From the NCBI GenBank assembly GCA_002299865.1, contig DBNV01000074.1, forward strand, positions 3,052-12,436: a stretch of DNA of 9,385 nucleotides, written 5' to 3'. The translations under genes were made by a program, and so were the position numbers. Source of the DNA: Desulfonatronaceae bacterium UBA663 (GTDB lineage: Bacteria; Desulfobacterota; Desulfovibrionia; Desulfovibrionales; Desulfonatronaceae). Positions 1 to 7,700 of the stretch are shown here, piece after piece (the first letter of the stretch is position 1; each line of letters starts with the position of its first letter). A model generated the notes under the pieces. The model was not told the DNA's origin and made no database searches. It saw nothing but the letters and a program-made list of their open reading frames with translations.

Positions 1-21
1 CCGGCTTCGCCCGGCTTCGCC
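1..21. repeat. 10-bp tandem repeat at the left edge
   Basis: Two exact copies of CCGGCTTCGC lie at 1-10 and 11-20, and C21 continues the unit. The inverted octamer GGCGAAGC recurs at 102-109 and could pair with GCTTCGCC at 14-21. The array touches the window edge, so its true copy number is unknown. It may belong to a dispersed extragenic repeat or to the end of an upstream feature; the sequence does not decide. Confidence 0.5.
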
Positions 22-179
22 TAACACAAAGACTTGCATTGTTGCGTATGAAACCAAAACCAAAGAGATTATCCCGCGTAACGTAGCTGGTCGTAAGCGA
101 CGGCGAAGCAGAAAAACATGCATAACTTGAATAGGGGGATGACGTGGCAAATCAAAAGACAGTATTAAGGGCATATTGC
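22..179. other. intergenic stretch downstream of tRNA-Ser, no confident gene
   Basis: This stretch is richer in A and T than the genes to its right. It lies on the 3' side of the minus-strand tRNA. On the minus strand a frame is open from an ATG at 121-123 to the window edge (41 codons), and a second frame at 69-119 encodes the 16-residue peptide MFFCFAVAYDQLRYAG. Neither has a convincing ribosome binding site or a domain I recognise, and both overlap the possible repeat segment at about 70-120. A small hairpin, GTCG-TAAG-CGAC, is present near 90-101. I see no T-run terminator correctly placed for the tRNA. Confidence 0.3.
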
Positions 180-270
180 TGGCGGAGGGAGAGGGATTTG
201 AACCCCCGGACCCATTTTTAGGGTCAGCGGTTTTCAAGACCGCCGCCTTCAACCACTCGGCCATCCCTCC
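180..270 (-). tRNA. tRNA-Ser (anticodon UGA)
   Basis: Read on the minus strand, the 7-bp acceptor stem is GGAGGGA (264-270) paired with TCCCTCC (184-190), followed by discriminator G (183) and an encoded CCA (180-182). The D arm begins TGGCCGAGTGGTTGAAGG. The anticodon stem GCGGT/ACCGC encloses loop CTTGAAA, whose anticodon TGA (234-236) reads UCA and related serine codons. A long variable arm with stem GACCC/GGGTC makes this a class II tRNA, as expected for serine. The T arm has stem GGGGG/CCCTC with one G-U pair and loop TTCAAAT. The length of 91 nt including CCA is normal for tRNA-Ser. Confidence 0.97.
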
Positions 271-514
271 ATGCATGCACGCCGTCTTTGAAAACACAAT
301 CATGGTGACCATGTTCATTTAAAGCGATCAAACGCTGGTCGCACCCACACAATCGAATAATCTAAAGATGATTCTCTTGTCCAGGGCAGGGCCCTAGTTG
401 CGGCGATCCCGGGGCAAAAGGCCGATCATGCCTTTGCATCCGCAGTTGTTTCGAATAGAGATGCCTTTACCGTCTCACCGCAACCACCATATCCCATAAC
501 AACGCCCCCCTTTC
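271..514. other. intergenic region between divergent tRNA-Ser and the MFS exporter
   Basis: The tRNA and the exporter are transcribed away from each other, so both promoters should lie in these 244 bases. I could not assign either one. A hexamer AATAAT at 356-361 resembles a -10 box but has no matching -35 element, and TTGCAT (434-439) with TAGAGA (456-461) matches the sigma-70 consensus poorly. Visible structure includes the palindrome at 301-313, ATGCAT next to the tRNA 5' end, and AGGGCCCT at 388-395. A nine-codon reading frame (368-397) has no evidence of use. Confidence 0.4.
301..313. repeat. 13-bp palindrome, possible operator
   Basis: CATGGT and ACCATG form perfect 6-bp inverted arms around a single G. 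It lies 31 bp upstream of the tRNA 5' end and about 200 bp upstream of the exporter start. The odd-centred dyad could bind a dimeric regulator, but no regulator gene is adjacent, only one site is seen, and an 13-bp dyad can occur by chance. The structure is certain; the function is a guess. Confidence 0.3.
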
Positions 515-2026
515 ATGTCCCAACCTTCTTCCGCCTCGTCGCCGTCCCTCTTTCTGTCCCTGATCGGCGTCAACATAATGGTCTTTATGGCCACCCTGGA
601 CATGAGCATCGTCAATGTGGCCCTGCCCAGCCTGGCCAAGCAGCTGAACACCGATTTCGCCACGGTCCAATGGGTGATCTTAAGTTACGTGCTTGTGGTC
701 GCCTCTTTATTGCTGCTGGTTTCCCGATTGGGCGACATGCGAGGAAAAAAAAGGATATTCTCGGTGGGCCTGGGCGTATTTACTGTGGGCTCGCTGCTCT
801 GCGGCCTGGCCCCGAACGTGGAATGGCTGATTGCTTTCCGGGCATTGCAGGGTGTTGGGGCGGCCATGAGCCAAGCCTTGGGCATCGCCATTGTCACGGA
901 AATCGCTCCGCCGTTCCGTCGGGGACGCGCCATCGGGATCGTAGGCGCCACCGTGGCCATGGGTTTAGCCCTGGGACCGGCCCTGGGCGGCTTGATCATC
1001 GAATTCGTGGGCTGGCGTTGGATTTTTTTGATCAATGTGCCGGTAGGCATCCTAGCGCAATGGATCATCGCCAGGCACATGCCCGCCCTACCTCCGACCA
1101 GAGCCGACCAACGCTTCGATATTCCCGGCGCCCTCTTGGCCGCGATCACCCTGGCCGCCTACTCCATGGGCATGACCTTGGGCCAAAAGCACGGCTTTGA
1201 CACCTACCAAGTTCTCGGCCTTCTTACTCTCGCGGCCTTCGGGCTGACAGCGTTCATCGCCGTGGAGCGCCGAGTCGCCCAGCCCATGATTGACCTGAAC
1301 CTGTTTCGCGATCCCTTGTTCAGCCTGAATTTGATCATGTCCGTGCTGGTGTTCATTGCCCTGTCCGGGGGGTTCATCATGCCTTTTTTCCTGCAACTGG
1401 CTCAAGGCCGCCCTCCCAGCGAGGTCGGGCTGTTGATGATGCTCATTCCCCTGAGCATGGGCTTGACCGCTCTTTTTTCCGGAGCCCTTTCGGACCGTTT
1501 CGGACCCCGAGGGCTAAGCTTGTTGGGGTTGATCATCCTGGCCGGAGGATGTTTGGCCGTAAGCACCTTGACCCTGGACAGCACATGGAAGGAATTCGCC
1601 TTGCGCGTCATCCCCATAGGTCTGGGCGTCGGCCTGTTTCAGACCCCGAACAACAGTGCGATCATGGGCGCGGCACCCCGGGAACAACTGGGAGTGGCTT
1701 CAGGCCTGCTCAACTATTCGCGGGTGTTCGGGCAGTCCACGGGCCTGCCTTTGGTGGGCGCGATTTTCACCTTGTTCGTGGTTTCCACGACCACGGAGCC
1801 GGTGCGTACCGATTTCACCGCAGTTTCTCCCGAAGCCCTGCTGGCCGGAATCACCGGGGCCTATCTGATCCAGGCCCTGTGCATTCTGGTGGCCGCCGGC
1901 CTGGGCGTCGCCGCCTGGATCATCGACTGCCGGCGGACCCGTTTTCTTAATTCTAGGAGATCTGGCTTCACTGACGACGAAAAACTTAAACGAATTTACG
2001 GCGAATGGCCCAGGCCACGTCGGTAA
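515..2026 (+). CDS. MFS transporter, DHA2 (EmrB/QacA-like) drug/proton antiporter family
   Basis: This 503-residue inner-membrane protein probably exports small, possibly toxic molecules in exchange for protons; the substrate cannot be read from the sequence. The DHA2 signature LDMSIVNVALP lies at residues 28-38 in TM1. Motif A is RLGDMRGKKR (71-80), motif B is centred on R109 (FRALQGVG), and the antiporter motif C is at 144-160, ending GPALGG. A second, weaker motif A copy lies in the C-terminal half (GALSDRFGPRG, 323-333). Hydrophobic segments suggest about 14 TM helices, and the length fits the family. The tail after about 470 is basic and cytoplasmic-looking. An in-frame TAA at 497-499 makes the ATG at 515 the first ATG available, but no Shine-Dalgarno sequence precedes it. 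No adjacent EmrA-type membrane fusion partner or regulator is seen. The next gene starts 111 bp downstream on the same strand and is functionally unrelated. Confidence 0.9.
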   Translation: MSQPSSASSPSLFLSLIGVNIMVFMATLDMSIVNVALPSLAKQLNTDFATVQWVILSYVLVVASLLLLVSRLGDMRGKKRIFSVGLGVFTVGSLLCGLAPNVEWLIAFRALQGVGAAMSQALGIAIVTEIAPPFRRGRAIGIVGATVAMGLALGPALGGLIIEFVGWRWIFLINVPVGILAQWIIARHMPALPPTRADQRFDIPGALLAAITLAAYSMGMTLGQKHGFDTYQVLGLLTLAAFGLTAFIAVERRVAQPMIDLNLFRDPLFSLNLIMSVLVFIALSGGFIMPFFLQLAQGRPPSEVGLLMMLIPLSMGLTALFSGALSDRFGPRGLSLLGLIILAGGCLAVSTLTLDSTWKEFALRVIPIGLGVGLFQTPNNSAIMGAAPREQLGVASGLLNYSRVFGQSTGLPLVGAIFTLFVVSTTTEPVRTDFTAVSPEALLAGITGAYLIQALCILVAAGLGVAAWIIDCRRTRFLNSRRSGFTDDEKLKRIYGEWPRPRR

Positions 2027-2126
2027 GGGATAAAAACGCCTCCACCACTTCCGGATCGAACCATCGATCGCCTTTCCTTGCGGATTATTTCAAGTGCAAT
2101 GCCACTCCCGACCATGGGCAGGCATG

Positions 2127-2130
2127 AGGA
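2127..2130 (+). promoter_or_regulatory. ribosome binding site selecting the addA start
   Basis: AGGA (within GAGGA) ends 7 nt before the ATG at 2138, an ideal spacing. The reading frame is open upstream to a TTG at 2078, with further in-frame ATGs at 2099, 2114 and 2132, but none of those has a comparable site. The Walker A motif comes about 20 residues after the 2138 start, which is normal for the family. Confidence 0.65.
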
Positions 2131-2137
2131 AATGTAC

Positions 2138-4723
2138 ATGAACAATTCATCGGATATCGCCGCGCCGTTATTTTTTCCCCACATCCTCGTGGTTCAAGCC
2201 TCAGCCGGGGCCGGAAAAACCTATAGTCTTGCGCTGCGTTATCTTCAACTCCTGGCCAGACACCGAACGCCATCGCCCGAAATCCTGCGAAGCATCCTGG
2301 CCCTGACCTTCACCGTGGCCGCAGCCCAGGAGATGAAGACCCGCATCATCTCTTTTCTCAAGGATATCGCCCTGCGGGCCCCGCGAGGCAAGCTTCTGGA
2401 ACAACAAAGCGGCCTGGCCCAGGAGGACGCCAAGGCTTGGCTGGACTGCATTCTAGCGCATTATCAGTCTTTCCAGGTCAAAACCATCGACAGCCTGTAT
2501 TTCCGGTTGGTTCAGGCCCTGGGACGGAGGATGAACCTGTGGCCGGAATTGGAAGCCAGCTTCGATCAGTCCGTCTGGGCCAAGCTCATGCTCAGTTCCC
2601 TGCTGGCTCGAACCGCATGGGATGATGAGCCGTCCCGGGATGGGCGCTTCTCGGAGACAAGGCTGTCGCGTGGGATGTGGGAGGATATTTTCTCGGTCTA
2701 CCTGCACCTGGAAGTGCGCTTTGGCTTGCATTTCCTGAATTGGCTCGAGAATCAGGCTATAGCTGTCTTCACGGGGCTGGACCAGTTCCTGGGCTCTTTG
2801 GAAACCACCTCCATCGCCAATCTGGACGCTCGTTGCGAAACTTTTCTGGACCTTTGCCGGGAGTTTTGTCGCAGCCTGGAACTTTACGGTCTGGAAAACC
2901 AGGTTTCACGCTTGAACCCCTTGGAAATTCTTGCTGATCCTCTATCCAAAATCGATTCCGCGTTTTTCAGGAAAGACACTCCGGAGCAGCTTTTCAAAAA
3001 AGCGGCCCTTGCCGAACCCCGATTGCCTCAGGTCTGGAGCTTATATACGGCGCTATGCCATGCCAGGAACGCCTATCTCCTGGAAAAAGCCAGATTGCGC
3101 GTCGATCCCTTGGCTCGGCTGTGCCGGTTGTTGGTCCGAGAAGCGGAACAATTGGGCCGATCCCAGGGTTTGCTCCTGGGAGGCTGGTGGACGAGGCTGA
3201 TCCGTCAGAACCTGGGTGCTGAGGGCCTGCTTGAGGAGGCGGAACTTGTTCTGAACGCCAAATGGCGGCATTTTCTCATCGACGAGTTCCAGGACACCAG
3301 TCGAGAACAGTGGGAGGTGCTGCGGGAATTGATTTTGGAAGCCTTGGCCCATGGCGGAAGCCTTTTTTGCGTGGGGGACGTGAAACAGGCCATCTACGGG
3401 TGGCGCGGCGGAGACTGGAGGCTTTTCTGCGAGCCTTTGTCGCCGCGAACCTTCCCCAATGTGGAGGACCAAGCCCGGCTGCAAGCGGTCCTGCCCTTCA
3501 ACCGCCGCTCCTGCCCTGAAATCGTGTCCTTCAACAACACATGCTTTACCTCCCTGGAACGGCAGGAGCGGTCCGGACATCTGGCCCAAGCCATGATCAA
3601 CGGCAAGGACAGTGACCTTGCCCGTTCCCTTCTGACCGAAAACATCTCCAGTCTCTACGCAGGCGAGGAGCAAAAACCCTGGCGGGACTGTGTTGGCCGG
3701 ATCCGGATCACTCCCCTGCGGGCCGAGTCTTCCGAGCAATACAAGATCATGGCCATAACCGCCTTGACCGAGGAAATCCTGGCCGATCGAGCCGCAGGCA
3801 AATCGCTTGGCAGCATCGCGGTCTTGGTGCGGACCAACGCCCAGGCCGGCGAATGCGCCAAGGCCCTTTTGAACTGCAGCATCCCCACCATCACCGAACA
3901 AAGCCTGCTCATCGCCGGCCACCCTCTCGTGCGCGGCCTGATGGCTCTGCTGGCCTGGCTGGATGACCCCGGCGACGATGCGGCCCTGTACGGCCTGCTC
4001 CAGAGCCCTTTGCTCGCCGCGGCAGGTGCCGACGTCCACTCCCTGTTGAACAGATGGCACTTTGCGGACAACGCAGGGGAGGGGCGCCCTCCCCTCTATC
4101 ATGCCTTGCGTCGGACAGCCCCGGAAATATGGGCGCGTCATCTGTTGCCCTTTTGGAAACACGCCGGTTTTTTCAGCGCCTATGAAGTCCTTCTGGGCGC
4201 TGTCAAGCACTTTCAGTTACGCAGCCTGCCCTTAGGTGAATGGGCCTGGGTGGAGAAACTGCTGGAAGCGGCATGGAACGCGGAAAAACAGGGTCTCGGC
4301 AGTATCGCTTCTTTCCTTGAGTTTTGGCGGGAAAAAGGCCGTGAATGCGTGGTGGGACTGCCCGAGGGCCTGGAAGCTGTGCGTGTAATGACCATGCACA
4401 AAGCCAAGGGGCTTGAATTTCCCCATGTCGTCATGCCGCTTCTGGACTACGCCGCAAAAAACCAAAGCGCCTACCATGTGTTGCACACGGCTGAAGGCAA
4501 ATCCTTTCTTGCCTCCACGGCCAAGCCCAGATCCTGGGAGGTGGCCGCGATGGTGGATCAGGAACAGGTCAAAAGCATGACCGAGGAACTGAACCTGCTG
4601 TACGTGGCCCTAACCAGAGCCACGCACAGCCTGCATCTTTTTCTAGCGGATCTCGACAAGGCCAAGGGTTCGCGGGCCTCGGACTGGCTGCGGGCCCTGA
4701 TCTCCCCAACATCCAACGTATAA
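2138..4723 (+). CDS. addA: AddA-type superfamily 1A (UvrD/RecB-like) DNA helicase lacking the C-terminal nuclease domain
   Basis: This is the motor subunit of an AddAB-type helicase-nuclease that unwinds double-strand ends for recombination in the cytoplasm. With the start at 2138 it has 861 residues. Helicase motifs appear in order: Walker A ASAGAGKT (21-28), motif Ia ALTFTVAAAQEMK (55-67), TIDS region (about 116-119), Walker B IDEFQDTS (381-388), motif III GDVKQAIYGWRGGD (413-426), motif IV NRRS (455-458), motif V with MTMHKAKGLEFPHVV (751-765), and motif VI LLYVALTRATHSLHLF (820-835). The wording of motifs I and II is RecB/AddA-like rather than UvrD/Rep-like. AddA proteins usually run to about 1050-1250 residues with a PD-(D/E)XK nuclease at the end. 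This one ends 26 residues after motif VI, and that nuclease is found at the start of the next gene, in the same reading frame after a 45-bp spacer. All motor residues look intact. No promoter was identified. Confidence 0.88.
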   Translation: MNNSSDIAAPLFFPHILVVQASAGAGKTYSLALRYLQLLARHRTPSPEILRSILALTFTVAAAQEMKTRIISFLKDIALRAPRGKLLEQQSGLAQEDAKAWLDCILAHYQSFQVKTIDSLYFRLVQALGRRMNLWPELEASFDQSVWAKLMLSSLLARTAWDDEPSRDGRFSETRLSRGMWEDIFSVYLHLEVRFGLHFLNWLENQAIAVFTGLDQFLGSLETTSIANLDARCETFLDLCREFCRSLELYGLENQVSRLNPLEILADPLSKIDSAFFRKDTPEQLFKKAALAEPRLPQVWSLYTALCHARNAYLLEKARLRVDPLARLCRLLVREAEQLGRSQGLLLGGWWTRLIRQNLGAEGLLEEAELVLNAKWRHFLIDEFQDTSREQWEVLRELILEALAHGGSLFCVGDVKQAIYGWRGGDWRLFCEPLSPRTFPNVEDQARLQAVLPFNRRSCPEIVSFNNTCFTSLERQERSGHLAQAMINGKDSDLARSLLTENISSLYAGEEQKPWRDCVGRIRITPLRAESSEQYKIMAITALTEEILADRAAGKSLGSIAVLVRTNAQAGECAKALLNCSIPTITEQSLLIAGHPLVRGLMALLAWLDDPGDDAALYGLLQSPLLAAAGADVHSLLNRWHFADNAGEGRPPLYHALRRTAPEIWARHLLPFWKHAGFFSAYEVLLGAVKHFQLRSLPLGEWAWVEKLLEAAWNAEKQGLGSIASFLEFWREKGRECVVGLPEGLEAVRVMTMHKAKGLEFPHVVMPLLDYAAKNQSAYHVLHTAEGKSFLASTAKPRSWEVAAMVDQEQVKSMTEELNLLYVALTRATHSLHLFLADLDKAKGSRASDWLRALISPTSNV

Positions 4724-4741
4724 AAGCCCATCTTAAAGCCG

Positions 4742-4768
4742 CCCCTGAATAAGACCCCTGGATAAGAC
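4742..4768 (+). repeat. 13-bp tandem duplication between the addA and addB-fusion genes
   Basis: CCCCTGAATAAGA (4742-4754) and CCCCTGGATAAGA (4755-4767) are adjacent copies with one mismatch, followed by C4768 and the ATG at 4769. Each copy carries a TAA, at 4750 and 4763. Thirteen is not a multiple of three, so the duplication shifts frame. The second copy also supplies the weak GGA ribosome-binding element 6 nt before the downstream ATG. With TAA at 4721 and 4734, all three forward frames are closed across the spacer. Confidence 0.8.
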
Positions 4769-7700
4769 ATGGATACCTCAAGAGACCTGCCTCCCGGAGA
4801 ACGCATTTTCCCCCGCCTGGCCGTTGTTCCTCCGGACACCTCGACTTGGGGGGATGACGCCGCGGCCCTGCGCCGCCTTCATGGTGAAATAATTCATCAG
4901 GCATTGGCCCTGATGGAACCCGGTGCAGTGACCGATCAGGGGGTAAGCCGACGACTGAACCAGGCCCGCGCTTTGCTGGGTATCCCTCAGCACGCCCTGG
5001 ATCTAGAGCCACTGGTCTCCAATATTGTCCAAACCCTGGGCCGGCCGGAGATTGCCCGTTTTTTCGGGCCTAAGGCTTTGGCCCTGACTGAACAGGAAGT
5101 GGTTGTTCCCGGCAGGACGCCAGGCGCACCCTGCCGACTGGTGCGTATAGACCGGCTGGTCCTGTTGCCGGACGGCACGCCGTGGGTCCTGGACTTTAAG
5201 CTGGGCTTTGGCGATCCGGACGCGGACAAGAGGCAGGTCCGGGAATACCAGGCCCTGGTTGCGGACATCTTCCAGCGCCCCTGCCACGGCGCGCTGATTC
5301 ACCTGGATCGTTCGGAACTGATGGCACTGGAGCCGGTGGGTTTGGCCCCAAGACAAAAAGAGGCAAGCCGGTCTTTTGCCCCTGATCCGACATCGTTTTC
5401 CCGGCCGACGGAAGAGGTTCTCCCCCGCCCCATCCAAGTCTTCCCCTTGGACGCGGATCTGATCAGCCTGCTGCAATCTGAACTTCTGGCCCGCCACGAC
5501 CCGGCGCGGCCTATGAATCTTGCCGAAGTCCAAATCATCTTTCCCCATCGCCGCCCCAAACTCTATCTATTGCAAAAACTGGCCCAGGCTGTTGACCGCC
5601 CTTTTCTCCCTCCGCGTTGCCTGAGCCTGGAAGACTGGATTCTGCGGCAGGCATGCTTAGGAACAAATTCGCCCCCGACCCTGGCCTCGGCCCTGGATCA
5701 GGCTTGGCTGCTCCATCTCGTACAGGAGGCTGGCAACGAACAATCCTCTCCAACCAAGCCCTTGTCCTGGCATCAATTTCTGCCCTGGGGGTTGCGCCTG
5801 GCCCGGGTCATGGGCGAACTGGACAGGGAACTGGTCACGGCTCGAAATGTTGCCCTGCCTCCGGGAGACCTGCCGCCTTTGGCCCAGGACATCCTGGCCC
5901 GCTTGGGCCGCCTGCAGGAAGGATTTCACAAGGCCTTGCACGCCGCCCGCCTGACCACCCAGGCCGCGTTGGCCGGGAACATTGACCCGGATCGCCTGGC
6001 CGTGAACAAGGCGACCTATTTATGCGGATTGTTCGCCCTGACCGGATCCGAAGCAGCCCTGGTGGAGGCGCTGCGGCGTCGTGGCGCACGGTTGTGGTGG
6101 CAATCGGGTAATCCTTTGCCGGATCAGTTGCTCCGCTGGGTTTGGTCGTGGCAGGCCGAACTGCAATGGATGGATAAAGGGGCGAAGACATCAGAACGGC
6201 ACCGGTCCGCCCAAGTCAGCTTTGTGCAGGCCCACGACCTGCACTCTCAACTGCGGCATCTGGCGGAAGATTTTGCCTCCTGCAATCCTCAAGACCAGAT
6301 GGCTATCATCCTGCCTGACCCGTCATTGCTGCGCCCTCTTTTGGCGCATTTGCCGCCATCGCACCAGGTAAACATCACCCTGGGCTTGCCCCTGGAGCGC
6401 ACTGCCTTGGGAATGCTTTTCCACACTCTGGCCCAGGCGGCGCGGAGCGGACAGATTTCTGGGACATCTCCGAATGCGCGGGAATTTCTCGGCTTTTTAC
6501 AAAATCCTTGGGTGCGCCGTCTCTTGCCCGAGGGCATGCCCGGTCTGCTGCGCCGGATATTGACCGAACGGGCGGGAAAAATCCTTGATGCCGAGGAACG
6601 CGCCCGCATTGCACAATGCGTTGCGGAACGCTTCGGCCTGGAGCCCTTACCCTATCCGCATCTGGCGCAGCTGTTCTTCGAGGCTTTGGACCTTGACTGT
6701 CTGTCCTCGTTGGGCTGGTATCTGAAACGTTTGCTGTCGGCTCTCCAGGTCCGGAAAGCGGACTCTTCCCCCTTGGAAATGCAGGTGGTCCATGCCCTGT
6801 ATTCGCGTATCATCCCCGAGATGGAACATGCCTTGAGCAGCACCCAGACCATGCCCTCCAGCACCCTCTGGAACATCTTCTGGACCAGTTTGCGCTCCGA
6901 ACGTACTCCTTTGCGCGGTGAACCGCTGACGCCGTGGCAGGTCATGGGGCTTTTGGAGAGCAGGCTGCTGTGCTTCGACAAGGTGGTGGTCCTGGAGTGC
7001 CTGGAAGGGATTCTTCCCCCGGCAGAAGCGCCCAACCCCTTGCTGCCCGACGCCCTCCGGCCCGTTCTCAGCCTGCCGCCGGGACAGGCCGAGGAACGCA
7101 TCGTGCGTCACCACTTTCAACGCCTGCTCGCCTCAGCCAAGGAGGTTCGTCTATACACGCGCCAAGGACTGGCCGCCGACTCCTTGGAGGGCCGCACCAT
7201 CCCCAGCCGATACTGGGAACAGGCCCTTTGGGAAGAGGAAAAAAGTTGTGGCGAGCTGCTTGAGGGACATATCGCCAGGGTTCCCCTGGAACTGACCCTG
7301 ACGGCTAAGAAGGCTAATTTTCCGGCAAAGGAGCCGATTTTAGGGCTGCTGAGCGCACGCCTGACAAAAGGTTTGAGCCTTTCCGCCCTGAACACCTACC
7401 TAAGTTGCCCGATCCGCTTTTTCTATGAACAAATCGCCCGGTTCACGCCAATGCCGGACCCCAGCCAGGACCAGGGCGCACGGACCATGGGGGAGGTGGC
7501 GCACAAGGTGCTGGAAAACCTTTTTCGTCCTGTTCTTCAACAACAAATCATCCCTCGGGAACTCATCCCCCGATTGGAGGCGATCTGGAATCATGATCTC
7601 GCCGAGGGACTGCGCGACTGCCCACTGTCTCCGGTTTCGCGCTTCTTCCATGTCCGTTTGTTGCGCAAACTGCTGGTCAATTATCTGGACCAGGCCGTTG

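Noticed and set aside
180..200. Phage or island attachment site at the tRNA-Ser 3' end
   Set aside because: No integrase, no direct repeat of the tRNA end elsewhere in the window and no mobile genes nearby.
368..397. Nine-codon leader peptide MILLSRAGP upstream of the exporter
   Set aside because: No ribosome site, no attenuator-like alternating hairpins, and such short frames are expected by chance.
434..461. Sigma-70 promoter TTGCAT - 16 bp - TAGAGA for the exporter
   Set aside because: Each hexamer matches the consensus at only about three of six positions, so it is no better than chance.
2078..2137. Earlier start (TTG 2078 or ATG 2099/2114/2132) for the helicase
   Set aside because: None has a well-spaced ribosome binding site, and they would add residues not expected ahead of the Walker A motif; ATG 2138 has AGGA at 7 nt.
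3053..4210. 385-codon open frame on the minus strand
   Set aside because: It lies wholly antisense to the helicase gene, between its conserved motifs, has no recognisable domain, and is the kind of long shadow frame common in GC-rich genes.
4681..4800. AddA split as a simple sequencing frameshift
   Set aside because: All three forward frames contain stops in the spacer, and the flanking frames already agree, so at least two separate changes would be needed to rejoin them.
5617..5985. 122-codon plus-strand frame inside the addB-fusion gene
   Set aside because: It is out of frame with a well-supported gene, rich in Pro, Gly and Arg as shadow frames are, and has no ribosome site or domain.
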